Below are positions 1-13,200 of a stretch of DNA of 64,000 bases, piece by piece. Position numbers and translations under genes: made by a program. This DNA is from Sphagnum compactum (lineage: Eukaryota > Bryophyta > Sphagnopsida > Sphagnales): contig OZ234494.1 in the NCBI GenBank assembly GCA_965153455.1, forward strand, positions 27,147,354 through 27,211,353, given 5' to 3'. Numbering within the stretch: the stretch's first letter is position 1; each line of letters begins with the position of its first letter. Below the pieces are notes generated by a model that did no database searches, was not told the DNA's origin, and worked only from the letters and a program-made list of their open reading frames with translations.

Positions 1-1080
1 CCCAACAGCAGCAACAACCACTGCATCTCTCTACTCAACCAACCCCAAGGTCGGACTTTTTCAAAACTTGTTCTCCTCTTTGAACAAAAATTGGATTTGT
101 CTTTAGGAAGAGTCATGGTTCACCTACCTCTTACCTACTTACCTACCTACCTACCTACCTACCATCCGCAAGGGAATTCCTCATGATCATAATCATGTTT
201 TCCTTTGTGTGGGTAGGGAGCATATAAAGGTCATTTCCAACATGGGACGATGTCTTGTTAAAACAAAGTGACACTCATTGCAAGCAACGCTCCATTGCGT
301 AATGGCTTCTGCTCTTTTCTGTGATCATGATTATTGAGTAGTATTATTGTTTCCATAAGGCTTGCTCTCCATATTTAGTATTGCTTTGTGGAATTTTGGG
401 AAAAGCCTTTCTCTCTCAAGTAACAATGATTTCATTTCCAGTTTTTCTTATATTTTATTCAAAGTTTTTGTAATGTTTTGTAATTTTTTTAACCCCCCAC
501 CCCCAATATTAATGTTGTGAGGTTTTGTTATTATTATTTTCAGGGTTTGTGAGGAGGGTTTTGTCATTTTATGATGATGATGATAATGATAATAACCATA
601 CATTCCTTGAGAAACTTCATCATAATACAAATGAGTGTGCCTACAACTCAAAGTACCACTACCTATGTAGTTGGGTAACTATCATAGCTAAGTAGGTAGG
701 GAATGTAAAGGGGGTTAACTATGTTGTACCCATCTACGTACCCATGTAAGGCACTCGGTGGCTACAAGGTAGGTAGATGCAGGTGGATGGTTTAGTACAT
801 AGCTAATCACCATGCTTAGTTTTTTTGGATACAAATACAGCCCAAAAAATAGTATTTTCCCATCCATACACAAACCTTCTTAGGATAAAGCCCAAAACAC
901 AAAGGGGCCAGGAGGCCTACAACTATTACACCAGCATCTGAGCTTGCTTGTTTTTGAGTGAAATGAAAGACACCCAGAAAACAATAAAGGCCCCCAAATG
1001 AACAACTACCATTACTTTCACACCGACTTTTCAAGTACCATATCTATGATTGATAGGTACTTGGTAGATCTCACTAAAGA

Positions 1081-1119
<39 letters not shown>

Positions 1120-1990
1120 TGTGTGTTTTGCTGCAATTTGTCCTCTTGAGAATTATTCAATGCCAAACATCAGTTGCAGGTATTGGATTCTTCCACCGAA
1201 GTTTGTTTTCACCTGCAATTTGTCCTCTTGAGAGTTATCTAATGCTCAACATCAGTTGCAACTTGCAGGTATCATATTCTTCTTCCGCTCCTCAATTTTT
1301 TCTGTTTTTTCCTCCCCAATTCGCACTCTTGAGAATTGTTTAACACCAAACATTAGTTGGAGGTATTGTTTTCTTTCCAATTGAGATTGCTGACTACTAC
1401 TTTCAGACCTAGCTTTTTGCAAGCATTCCTTAATGCTTGGTCCACATTTGGATTGCTTGTTGGATCCACCTTTTGTTGTTTTGCTCCACTTTTGACTCTG
1501 CAAGAGTAGGGTAGGGTCTTGAGAATCCATCATGATCACCACCACAATTCCCTATTTCAAGTATTATCATAGTACTTGTTTTGTCAGATACATATATTCT
1601 TAGTAGGTAAACTACTTGAGTCTTTTTTTTGGGTTTGTTTGGTGTTGATGGTACTTAAAGACACAAAAGTTCTAGCCTTGAATGTATTGTCCTTGCTCCT
1701 CTTTGCAACTACCCCCACAAACCCTCATAATTAGAAGAGTCATAAAAAAAAAGTGTTGCTTGGTCTACTTTTTTTATTATTATATAATGAACTTTTACAT
1801 TATTATGTTAATAAATTTTCAAATTTGAATGTAATATGAATGAATGAATGAATGAATGAGAGCAAACTCCACAAGTGCTCAGTATGTCATCCTGCAAATT
1901 AAAATTGGCTGATGATGTAAAGGTCAGAACATGCCAGTTTGGCTCAGCAAAATGGTTTTGGCCCAACACTTTCTCACTGTTTGTTGCTGA

Positions 1991-2313
1991 GGCTGGTAAA
2001 GAAAAAAAGGCAACAGTAAAGTGTAAACACCTCTCTCAGAAGAAGAGTGTAAATAAATAGGATCTGACTGATGCTCGCTGTTTCTGATTGATCAATCGTA
2101 ATGATTGGTCCAGGTGGTTTGCTATTGGTAGTCTCCCACCTATTTGCAATCCAGGCTGGTAAAAAAAAAAGGCAACAGTAAAGTGTAAACACCTCTCTGA
2201 GAAGACGAGTGTACTAAACAGCATCTGACTGCTGCTCGCTGTTTCTGATTGACCGATCGTAATGATTGGTCCAGGTGGTTTGCTATTGGTAGTCTCCCAC
2301 CTATTTGCAATCC
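1991..2313. repeat. Two-copy tandem duplication, 163-bp period
   Basis: The block beginning ggctggtaaa at 1991 is repeated from 2154. Both copies contain ggcaacagtaaagtgtaaac, a ctgctcgctgtttctgattg-like stretch and the shared end tcccacctatttgcaatcc. They differ by scattered substitutions, so the duplication is moderately recent. No coding function is apparent. Confidence 0.85.
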
Positions 2314-3610
2314 CAGTTCTAGTTTTATGGGTGGTGGGGTTGGGAATAAAGTAAATAACTAAAACTTGGATGTGAGAAATATATTTTCAGGGTCACTCAC
2401 GTACTGAGCACCGCTGGAAATGCTCTTTTGTTACTTCTTCTAGTTTTTGAATCACAACACAAAGCAGACTGGACCTGAGATACTATTGGACAATGGATGA
2501 ACATTAAAAAGTTGGTATTTTGCCATTCCCTCGTGAAGTTGGAGTTTTGCCATTCCCTTTTAGGAAGTTATTCTCTTTGTTTTTCCCAACGAACTCCATT
2601 TTTATTATCTCTCATCCCAACTTTCCTAACTTGAACTTCTCCTACATTCATCCATTGTTCACACTCCTAAATATTTGGACCCACTCTCTTCCCTACCAGG
2701 ATTGAAAAATTCACTAATATAAAAACTATAAAATTGACAAATATAAAATTCTTTTTGGGTTTTTTAAAATGTAAAATTCACAAATTTTTCCATTTTTTGG
2801 CCCAATTATTTTATATTGGAGAAAAAAAAAATTTAAAATTTTTTTTTAAAAAAATCCTCATAATCACATGTCCTTCATTGGAAGAAATTCAATTTCAAAC
2901 AGAATGACAATATATGATCATTAAATTTGAGTGCATTCCCAAAAAATGTACTCAATTCTTTAAAACTCATTGCACTCAATTTTTTAAAACTCATTGCACT
3001 CAATTTTCAACACACTCACTCTTTACATTTGCTCCCATTACATTTGCAGAGGAATGATTTTTTATTTTTTTCCTCATGTTACAACTTCACTCAAAGATCT
3101 GAGTACTATTGAAAAGATGGGTTTTTTTTTTTTTTTTTTTGTTAAGACTTCCAAATTTTCCAAAGCAGCTTTCTTATTGTGTCAGAAGACTACATAGTTA
3201 TTTAGTTATTTCAGCAATTTCAAATATATATACCTGTACTATATATATACAAATTAGTATACAGCACTCAAATACCAATAATTTATACTGAACTAGTATA
3301 TTATGATGATATTGTTAATTATGTAACATGATTCTACATCATTCTATCATCATTGATTAAATGTATCATGAAGTCAAATTGTCATTTTGTAATTTATTAT
3401 TAGTATTATTAGTACCATTATTATTATTTTATGATTATGATTATTATTATTATTATTATGACTACTACTATTATTACTTTTCCAAGCTCATAAGAAGAGC
3501 TTTTTATGGCTTTTTTCTTCATCATCATGTTTGATAGTTAGCTTTCTTCATTAGCTTCTTTGATACCACCATAGCCCCCCCCAAAAAAAAAAGCCCCCCA
3601 TTTTATTTTT

Positions 3611-3931
3611 TCCATGGTGAAACAAATGCCACCACCTAAGGAAAAGAAAAAAGATCAATACAATTTGATAGTGGAAACCATGCCACCATGCCGCATGATT
3701 GAACTCGAGCCATTAATTAAATTAAATTTTAATTAATTAATCTTAGCTGCTTCTTTTTCTTTTCTTTCTCAAACTTTAATCAATTTTCATTTTGTAATTT
3801 AAACCTAAAAAAAACCCAAAAAAGAAAAAAAAAAAAAAAGAAGTTTTTCCATGGTGAACAAAATGCCACCACCTAATGAAAAGAAAAAAGATCAATACTA
3901 TTTGATAGTGGGAAACCATGCCACCATGCCA
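3611..3931. repeat. Spaced direct-repeat pair of about 85 bp
   Basis: A segment starting tccatggtgaa and containing atgccaccacctaa, agaaaaaagatcaatac and accatgccaccatgcc occurs near 3611-3693 and again near 3847-3931. The copies are close to identical and are separated by AT-rich and purine-rich sequence. They could be repeat ends of a small element or a simple segmental duplication; no coding sequence lies between them. Confidence 0.75.
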
Positions 3932-4868
3932 CCCCCATAGAGAGAGAGCACAAGAAAGAAAAATAAGGAAATTATTATTATTATTATTATTATATTATCT
4001 TTTTTATGTAGAAAATGAAATCATACAATTAATTGCATTTTTTTTTAAAAGCTGAAGAGAAGAGAAGTATACAATCTCATTCCTCCAGGGTTTAGGGTTT
4101 AGGGTACTACCTAGTCCATTAACTACAATGGGAATCAAAGGCCTTCTTCATCAAATATGGATGAAGTTAGTTAAGATTTGGAATGTGTCTATAAAAGAGA
4201 GAGAGAAGGAGAAGAAGTAAGTAAGTAAGTAAGTACCAATGTACATAACAATGAAGAACAACAACAACAAACCCAATAAAAGACCTAAAAAACTAACACT
4301 ATAAAATTCCTTCAAATTTGTGAAAGCTTTTTAGAAATTATTTATTTATTTATTTATTTATTTACTCTTTTTTTTTTTTTTTTTAAAATTGGGTTGTTGT
4401 TGTTATTTGTGTTTCAAACTGACAACAAGACTCACATGAAATGAAATTAATTATTTAATATTATTATGAATGTGTCATTCTTTCCCCTTTTGAAGGGGGA
4501 CTAATTCTCGTGTTGAATTTGTCAGTCGGTTGGTTGGTTCAGTAGATATTCGAGTGTGTCAATAATGTTAGACCTAATTTGTGTGTGTGTGTGTGTGTGT
4601 GTTTGAGTGTACTCGGACATTTGGAGTCGACTAATTCTCATCATATGTTTGAATCGGTCTGATTAGTAGTACGGGCCTCAATTATGTTGACCTAATCAGC
4701 GGGACTGATGCCCTGGAAGATGTCCGCCGGGTATCACTGCAATGTATACCCGAGGTGCCAGAATCATCATCCATAAGCTGATTTAGCCAAATTTTGGCTA
4801 TTAACAAAAATGTGAAAAGAAAATGTTTAAACATCCAGCTTTAATTTTTTTGGTTACCTACTTGAGCC

Positions 4869-4908
4869 AGCCCCCACCCCCCCCCCCCCCCCCGCCCCCG
4901 CCCCCCCC
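4869..4908. repeat. Poly-C/G tract
   Basis: About 40 bases are almost pure C on the plus strand, broken by isolated G and A. The minus strand is therefore a run of G tracts able in principle to form a G-quadruplex. It stands out in AT-rich surroundings. Assembly length here is likely unreliable. Confidence 0.8.
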
Positions 4909-5436
4909 ATATATAAAAATGTGGTGATTTTTGAATTTTTTTGAATTTTTAAAAAATTAACCATCTTTTTCTATTTTTTTATATCACTCATTTGCAACCA
5001 AAAAATTCAAAATTTCTCAACAATGTGAAATTATTTTTTTTACAAAAAACAAAGGCCAGTACTTACTTGTGCAAATTTAATGTGATACAAATGCCAATTA
5101 AAATGAATTAACTTGCACAATTAAATCATTTAGAATATATATATATATATATATATGTCAAACCTCACGGAAAGCATTTTTTAAAGTTTATTTTAAAGGT
5201 TACGGCACATTCATCCCATTGTATAATTAGAGAGCAAAATAATACCCTCCAAACCAACTTCCTTTTTTTTTTTGGGTTTCCCGGTGAATTTTCTTGTCAC
5301 TTAGCAACAAAAATAAATAAATAAATAAATAAATAAATTCAGTGCAACTCATACAAATGGATTTTGTGCATGGTAAAAAGCCCTCTTCTCTGACTGCTAT
5401 TTTTATTTTTATTTTTTTGAGAACAAAAAATTCCCA

Positions 5437-5455
5437 TGATACCCGCCGGGTATCA
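5437..5455. repeat. Perfect 19-bp palindrome around CGGGTATC
   Basis: The sequence tgatacccgccgggtatca is a perfect inverted repeat about a central c. The same core, cgccgggtatcac, occurs at 4725-4737, where it faces atacccg at 4746-4752 with an 11-base loop. The shared core suggests a repeated motif rather than chance. Confidence 0.75.
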
Positions 5456-5543
5456 CACAAAAGAGGAGGCCAAGCAGGCTTTACGAAAAGCGTTCCTGGG
5501 CTTTCACACTTTTTCATAAAAGCCCACTAGACCTTGTGACCCC

Positions 5544-5578
5544 TGGTCGGTCGGTCGGTCGGTCGGGCGGGCGGGCGA
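5544..5578. repeat. GGTC/GGGC tetranucleotide array
   Basis: Repeats of cggt pass directly into repeats of cggg, a GC-rich island inside AT-rich DNA and immediately upstream of the minisatellite at 5590. Confidence 0.85.
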
Positions 5579-5589
5579 CCAGTCCCACT

Positions 5590-5925
5590 TGTAATGTGAA
5601 TCAATGGTGGGATCAACAACCGTAATGATGTGAATCGATGGTGGGAACAACCGTAGTGATGTGGATCAATGTTGGGAACAACCGTAATGATGCAAATCGA
5701 TGGTGGGAACAACCGTAGTGATGTGGATCAATGGTGGGAACAACCGTAATGATGCGGATCAATGTTGGGAACAACAACCGTAATGATGTGAATCGATGGT
5801 GGGAACAACCGTAATGATGCGGATCAATGGTGGGAACAATTGTAATGATGTGAATTGATGGTGGGAACAACAACCGTAATGATGTGGATCAATGGTGGGA
5901 ACAACCGTATATAATGATGTGAATC
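5590..5925. repeat. Minisatellite of about 11 units, roughly 28-32 bp each
   Basis: Units follow the pattern gtaatgatgtgaatcgatgg followed by tgggaacaacc, with alternation of gtaatg/gtagtg and gaatcg/ggatca. The minus strand is open through the array and would encode a repetitive His/Ser/Thr-rich peptide, but that frame is a by-product of the unit length and has no recognisable start context. Variation between units shows the array is not newly formed. Confidence 0.85.
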
Positions 5926-5985
5926 ATATACATGGGGAACGTTGGTTAAGTTCTAGAACAAGAGCTTGTAGAACTTGGTTCCCAC

Positions 5986-6031
5986 CCGATGGATGGATGG
6001 ATGGATGGATGGATAGATGGATGGATGGAGC
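5986..6031. repeat. GGAT microsatellite
   Basis: About eleven ggat units with one gata interruption. No associated gene was recognised. Confidence 0.9.
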
Positions 6032-6164
6032 GGTGGTTACACAATCAAATAGTTTGAGCAAGAAGATTTGCTGTTTTTCTTGTGCAAAATTACTGTGTGA
6101 AATTCAGTACCAGATTGCACCAAATTCACACAAATGCACTCTATGGATGGATCCATCCCCAGCT

Positions 6165-6665
6165 CTCTCTTCTTCTGATATTCTGATCCATGGATCAGAA
6201 GAAGAGAGAGAGAGCTTGGTTGGGATCAGATGATGAGATCTGAGAGCTTGGATCCAAACTTCAGTTTGCTTTGGATCCAATTAGCTCTCTTCATCTCATC
6301 TGATCCGACCCAAGCTTCTCTTCTTATCACGAAGCTTGGATCCATGGATCAGAAGAAGAGAGAGAGAGCTTGGTTGGGATCAGATGATGAGATCTGAGAT
6401 CTTGGATCCAAACTTCAGTTTGCTTTGGATCCAATTAGCTCTCAGATCTCATCTGATCCGACCCAAGCTTCTCTTCTTATGACGAAGCTTGGATCCATGG
6501 ATCAGAAGAAGAGAGAGAGAGCTTGGTTGGGATCAGATGATGAGATCTGAGAGCTTGGATCCAAACTTCAGTTTGCTTTGGATCCAATTAGCTCTCTTCA
6601 TCTCCATCTCATCTCATCTCATCTCATCTCATTCAAGCTTCTCTTCTTATCACGAAGCTCGGATC
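6165..6665. repeat. Three-copy palindrome-rich tandem repeat, 153-154 bp period
   Basis: The landmark ccatggatcagaagaagag starts at 6188, 6342 and 6495. Each unit also carries gagcttggatccaaacttc, tttggatccaattagctc and an aagcttctcttcttat stretch. The units contain many palindromic hexamers (ggatcc, aagctt, ccatgg) and self-complementary arms: ctcttcttctgat pairs with atcagaagaagag across a short loop near 6165-6210. Each unit could fold into hairpins. No protein-coding potential is convincing. Confidence 0.85.
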
Positions 6666-7476
6666 GACTTCAGATGAACTCGAAGTTGAAAGAATTGGGC
6701 AGTAATTTTGCAACTTTTTTTTTTTTGGAAAAAAAAGGAAATTTTGTCCCCAAAAAAAGTGTGACTCAGTGTCAGTGTTTCACAATTTTTCCAAAAAAAA
6801 AAAAAAAACCAAAAACCAAAAACCAAAAACAAAGACTACTAGGCTACCTATTGGAGAAGATGGACAATTTTATGGACTTATTTATTTATTTATTTATTTA
6901 TTTTATATACTTATAAATTTAAAACAGGTTCCGCACAAGGATTTTTTTTTTTAATTTTTAATTTTAATTGTGAAGTAGGTGAACTGGCTATCATCCAAAA
7001 GAGGCTAGCCAAAATTGATCGGAGAGGTGAGTAGAAAAAAAATTTAGAAAATTTAGAAAAATTTAGAAATTTAAAAATGTGGTTCGCCAACATGTAATAG
7101 GATTCCTAGATTTTTTATATTTCCCTATTTATCTTGTAGCCAGATTTGGCTAAAATCTCTTGTGGGCTGATTATCACCACTTTTTTTTGGTCCAACATGA
7201 GATAATTAGTATAAAGATAATTAATTACTTAATTCATTAATTAATTAATTATAATCATATTTAATATTTGAAATTTTAAAAATTAATAAAAAATAATTTT
7301 TAAAACAAACTCTGATTCTACAGTCCCAAATTGAATATTTTAAAATATCAACAATTAGGAATATTAATATGTATTTAGGAGTGCACCTTATGATTTGGTC
7401 AAATGCTTGCATGGGGTTAGACTTCATGCTGCTGTTTGTTTGCTGATCATGATTTTGGCTACATACATACACACAC

Positions 7477-7511
<35 letters not shown>

Positions 7512-7635
7512 TGGCAGCTCCTCCTGATGCAATCCATCACCTTCTTCAGCAACACCAGCAGAATCTAGTGTAGCAAATTGGTGGCGTGTTTTGTAAAGCA
7601 GCTTCTTCTTGAATGAACTCCTGAAGCATCATCAT

Positions 7636-7679
<44 letters not shown>

Positions 7680-10320
7680 GGAGAGCTCAAAGAGGCCCAA
7701 CTTCGAAGCATGAATGTGGTTGTTTGCACCTTTGCTCTGTCTCTTGCAGAGAAACAGATCTTAGGAAATCAAACAAGATCCTGGGGAGCAGTTTTTTTCC
7801 TTTTTTCTTTTTTTTTAAATTTATATATTTATTTTAAATTTAAATTATGAAAATTTGTAATTTTTTCACCTGAATATTGGGATGGAAAATCACAAAGGGA
7901 TTTTTATTTTATTTTTTCAAAACACAAAAATTCACAAAGATCTCATCCAAAAGATTTGGCATCACCATGATGTAAATAAAAGAATGGATGTTCAAGTATT
8001 GCCTCCTCGACACCAAGTGAAAATCTCAATTCATACATGTTGTAGGTGCTTTTGACGTAGATTGTTGGATGATCTGGCACTTTAATGGCTATCCATTTCA
8101 TAACCCTAAACCTCTCCCTCAAATGCCCTTTTGCTAAACCTCCCCCCTCCCCCCCCCCCAAAAACCTATTTTCACTTGTCAATGTGCAAGGCTACAAGTT
8201 TCAAGCTGCAAGTGTTCCTCAAATAGTCAAAGTTGTGCACAATTCAAAAAGCTTTCAAAGTGATGCTTGTTCCTTAATGCACTTAGAGTCATTGGCAATT
8301 GCAGTTTGCTTGCAAGCGAGGTGATATGGGGGTGGTTCAACATTGAAACCCCAACCTTCAAGTGACAAAAATATTACCAATAAGCCAAGTTTTAAAATCT
8401 TAAACCCTTCAAGGCTCAAGTAGCTTGAACCTTAAATCCTTATATGCCTGAATCTTGAATAGTCGATTCAAGGTTCTAATTCTAGTTGTACATTTTTTGA
8501 CAACTTGTAAGTTTTTTAGAAGTTGTAATCGTGAATCATTGCTCGATCTTAGACCTTGGTGCTCAATGGATCACTATTTGCTTAATGATCCCTTGTTGTT
8601 TGATCTTGGACCTCAATGTTCATGGTTGTTTATGTGTGCAGTGTTGTTTCTCGAGTTAGTGAGTCTATCACTCAAACATTAATGAACTTATGTGTGCACT
8701 ATGTAATGTTCAATCTCATGTCTCTCCTAACTCAACACTCATCGTTTGCTCTTTCATCATCCATCATTCACTTGCTCACTCATTGTTCAAGGGTTAGGTT
8801 TATATTCACTTTGAAATTTTAGACTTTGAGTGTTCATTTTGGAACCTGGGTCTTTTGACACTCAAGAATTAGGACTCAAGAATCAATGATCTAAGTTTTT
8901 TGTGTGTGTTCGTTGTAGTGCCAAGCTCCTAATTTGGATTTTTTATATTGCTACAAACACAACCAACACCAAGTTACTAGTTCAAATTATTTTATAACAT
9001 TGAAGGAACACATGGCATCAAGCTCTTGGGTTGGATTTGTTGTATGAAGTTGTAAGCACCCACAATTCCAAACTCTTGGTTCAAATTTGTTGTACGAAGT
9101 TGAGCACACACACTACTAGTGAATCATGGCTTAAGACTTCAAAGGTTACATTATTTAAGTTATTGCTTCAAGTTTCAAACTTTTTGTGTGGAATTGTCAA
9201 GTTAAGTTCTTCATTTGTTGATGGACTTCAAATTTCTTGTAATGACCTAAAATCTTTACGGTCAGGCTCTTCAACATTTGGGTTTGGGTTTCTTGTGTAA
9301 GGTTACAAACACATAGTGCACACATTTTTGGTTTGAAATGTTACAAAATTATAGATTATAGTGAGGCACTACTACCATGTGCACTTGAAGTTCCTATTGT
9401 AGATTTACATTTGAGGTGAACATTTTATGTAAAACCTTTTAAATTTTCAATTCTAAGTCAATTTTGTTGCTTGAGAATTAAATAGTTTGAATTTATGGTT
9501 TTAGTCACACCTCCATGATTGTAAATTTCAAATAAGTTAAAGTTTTTTAAAAAATTAGTGGTTGAATCCTAGGAGAAGCCCTTGCTTTTGATGACTTTGT
9601 TTCTTATGATGTACTTAAATTTGGGTGAGCAAAGAAACCAACTATAGACCCTTAAATTGACAACTACTCCCCTTCAAAATTCTAACATAATTCTTAAAAT
9701 GTTTGAACCCTTTGAAAACCCTAAACCCATTTGTTGTCAAGGATGTGTGCTTCTAATCCAAAAATTGGAAGAAGACATTGGATCGACTTTTGATATTGAT
9801 GTGAATCTTAAATTTCTTTGGCTCTGAAAATACGATGAACAAAACCCATTTTCAATGAAATTGGCCTAGTTACTTTTGTCAAATGTCATGTTTATTCTAA
9901 AATTGAAAAGAAGAAAAAAGTTTTGGTGGCTAAGTAGGATTCCATTGAGAAACATGTAGGTAAAATGTGAGCATCCAAAATGTGGGCATGCAAAAAATGA
10001 AGTTGCTTATGCTTAATTATCAATAGTAATTGTCCTCCAATAACTTAATCTTGGTCAAGCACTGAAAGACACCCGTAGATTTATTAAGTTTTTTTATTGC
10101 TTCTAACCTCTTGAATAAAGGTAAGCCAATGAAAAATTATGAGGATTTCAAACATTAATGTTCCCAAAAAACATTAGTCTAATGGGGTTGGTTGTGAAAT
10201 GACAAAAAATAGAAACCAAGAAGTGAAAAAATTGACTAAAATTACTATCCAAAATGTCAAGTTTGTATTTCTTACTTGTGATAAGGTTACATTTGATAGC
10301 TGGTGGTTGGGTTTATAATG

Positions 10321-11760
10321 TTTTTGATGACATGCCAATCAAAGTGGCACATTGCAAACACAAAAAATACAAAAAACAAACCTTAAAGACATTTGTGTTT
10401 TGAAATGCATGACAACCAATTAAACTGAATCATAATAAGTCCCAAACTCTTGTAAACTCCTAGCGAGAAAATGATGATGTACAAAGTTAAAAAAATAATT
10501 CAAACAATGAGGTAAGGCAAAATGCACCCAAGAATATGCATCCAAGTTATTCCCTAAAATAGCGCCACAATTTATCCCATATCCTTTGCCCAAAAATTTT
10601 CTCTTGTATTGTGTATAGGTGGCTAAAGGGAAGCACTACCATAGTCCAATGTTGGTAGAAAATGCTTTTATTTAGGGAATAGTAAAAGCATCATGATTTT
10701 TGTGTGAAGGGCCAATCAAAGTGGCCCATTGCAAAAAAGAAAAGCATTGAGTTTTGGGATGCACACACATTTGGATATACTCATGATTGTAAGTAAGTAA
10801 AGTTATTAAAGGTATATAAACTTACACATGATTTACATGTCATATATACAATAATTGACACTTACATGCACAACAATGGTTGATACATTGATGGGGTTGA
10901 ATGTTATTATGCCACTATTGGAGGTAGTGCATTCTTTGATCAAATTTGTAAAATTGTGCATGTGTGATTTTATTGCAACAATCAAGAGTTGTGAAAGGGA
11001 TGTGTATTGGATGTATTATGACATCCATTCCTCTTTCCAAGGTGATATGATTAAGAATTTTCAAGCCTTGATCAATTGTGCTCATGAAAACATAAATCTT
11101 CATTGGATTATTGATTTAAATACATGAACATCATTTGGCATTTGAATTTGTTGGGCAACATATTTGGGGCACATTTGTAAATTAGATGGGGGCAATTGGT
11201 TTTGTCATAAAACCTATATATACAAAGGTGGTGGCTACATCTATGAAAAAAAATGTGAAGAAGTTGTTGGTTAGTTTATTATAGAATTACAAGGCCGATT
11301 CCCAACCCAAAACTTAATGGATGCATTTGGTATTGTATACCCACAATATTGTTTACAACCAAAGCTTGAAACAAGGTTTGTTAGTCATTTGGCAATTCTC
11401 AAAGATGCCCACTACTAGCCTAAGAAGCTAAGGACTAATGATTTATGGGTTTCAAGACTACTTTTAGCCATTGTTTTTGGCCTACATAAACTTTTGTTTG
11501 TTTTTACCATGAAGAACAATTCAAAGTTGCCAATGCAAAAACATTTTGATGTGAACCCCCTTACCAAGCTAAGCAAAACCCTTTCCTCATCATGGATTTT
11601 TGTACCAAAAATCCTTAAGTACATCAAGTTGGCTAAACTTGTTGTTGTGCAAGTTATTATTTTAGTGGAGGATGAATATTGTTTTTTTACATTCACCTTC
11701 ATGAAGACTAAAGTAAGGAACAAATCGATTATGCATCTAGAGCTAGTCATTTGAATGTTT
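10321..11760 (+). pseudogene. Probable decayed hAT-type transposase
   Basis: Several open segments in different frames read like one broken protein. The segment near 10855-11127 contains LLEVVHSLIKFVK and FIATIKSCERDVYWMY. Another near 11270-11410 contains ELQGRFPTQNLMDAFGIVYP. The segment at 11494-11754 ends with KYIKLAKLVVVQVI, VEDEY and FMKTKVRNKS, resembling the C-terminal dimerisation region of hAT transposases (leucine-rich helix, a xxxER-like site, then a KxRN stretch). Upstream, PIKVAHCK-like codons at 10340-10370 and 10712-10733 might be remnants of a BED-type finger, which is weak. Frameshifts and in-frame stops make it non-functional. The family assignment rests on remembered sequence patterns and is uncertain. 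Confidence 0.42.
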
Positions 11761-12987
11761 CGTTAAAAGTTTTTCACTTTGCAAGACTTTCCTTTTTGAA
11801 TATCAATTCAAAGTTGAAAAGATAATAAAGCTCAACATGGAATTTGAAGGCCAAGTTTCACAATTTTCTCCTCTATACTCTAAATCTTGATTCCTTGGGC
11901 TTGAAACTTTTTCTTTCTTTTTTTGCTATCTAGTTGGATATTGGAATGTTCCAAAAGTTGGAAGTTAGATGTTTGATCTACATGTTACAACTTGCTTCAT
12001 TACTTTGTTGGCCCACCAAATTTTTGACTTGGTGAGTTTTAAAATTTTGTTACATAAATCTACCAAGTTTTTAAATGAAGTTCTTGCCACTTAGTGGTTC
12101 GTTGTTATGAATCTATAACATGATTTTTGGGTATGAGTTGTGGGCAATGGATGATGGGATGGGCATATGACTTTTGGTTGAATATTTTTTATGGAATTTA
12201 CAACTTGAGTTTTGACGATGTCAAGACAAATGAACTATACTTTGTTTCCATGATTCCTATTTCTTGGGATAAGGTGAACCTTCGACAACTCCTTGTGGGC
12301 CTATTCAAATTACAATTCGTTTTTCATGATGAACATGAAAAATTAATGTTTTCTTTTGTGCAAGTTATGTTTTATATTGCAATGGGCAAGACTTTTATGG
12401 GTTGGCCTTCAATTCCCCCATATAGCTTTGTCACCACAAATTGGAAACAAAAAAACCCTTTGTTTGCATAATACTTAATAAAAATTTGAATCTTGTAGCT
12501 CCAAAACATACTTAGAAAATTCTCCTTTCGCAAATTAAGATCAACAAATTGATTTCTCAAATCATTGAAAAATCACACATTTCCTCGCCATGTAGTTGGA
12601 CCATTCAACATTCTATGTGGCAATTATTGGTAATAAGGAGGCCAACTCGACTAAAATGGAAAAAAAAAAAAAAAACATTGCTAAGCAGGTCATTTCCATT
12701 TTGTTACAAACAATGTGCAAAAAAATATAAGATGCAATTTATTAAAAAAATTGAAATTCATAATTTACTCAAATATAAGTAAGGTGTCTATAATCCATTA
12801 TAAGAATATTTTGAATATATTTTAAAAAATTTCATTATATCATGGCATCTTAAAAATACCCTTTTCTCTCAAGTGCTTAGTAGTAAAATATACAAGGAGT
12901 GTGACCTCCTTAGGAAGGAGACAAAGCAAGTGTGTTTTGTTCTTGCACTTTTTGTAAGTACCCTCACCACAAGAAAGAAAAAGAAAA

Positions 12988-13048
12988 AATTCTCCACATG
13001 GTTTAGGGTTTAGGTAAGAAATTCTCCACATGGTTTAGGGTTTAGGTC
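12988..13048. repeat. 31-bp tandem duplication carrying telomere-type motif
   Basis: The block attctccacatggtttagggtttagg occurs twice in a row. Each copy holds gtttagggtttagg, two plant-type TTTAGGG units. A similar ggtttagggtttagggt lies near 4087. These are interstitial motifs about 410 bp upstream of the LEA-2 start codon and may act as telo-box elements; they are not a telomere. Confidence 0.7.
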
Positions 13049-13142
13049 TGCATGCAGATAGCTAGCTAGCTGTTGAATAAACAGTAGTTTTCCCAAGTTT
13101 TGAAAATGGGTTGTTGTCACTTCTGCCACCAAAACATTGCTC

Positions 13143-13183
<41 letters not shown>

Positions 13184-13200
13184 TCACACACACACACATA
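13143..13200. repeat. CT then CA microsatellite upstream of the LEA-2 gene
   Basis: A run of ct passes into ca repeats, with further CT-rich sequence to about 13275. It lies 260-320 bp before the start codon at 13459, so it falls in the promoter or 5' leader. CT-rich tracts are common in plant core promoters and leaders; function here is inferred only from position. Confidence 0.6.

Noticed and set aside
998-1343. Cys/Val-rich small proteins from the GT microsatellite
   Set aside because: They are direct translations of a (gt)n tract with no start context or conservation.
5590-5925. Regularly spaced repeats as a CRISPR array
   Set aside because: Units are contiguous with no unique spacers and the host is a eukaryote; it is a minisatellite.
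10855-12471. An intact gene from the frames at 10855, 11494 and 12127
   Set aside because: Intervening stops and frame changes without splice signals point to a decayed transposase rather than exons.
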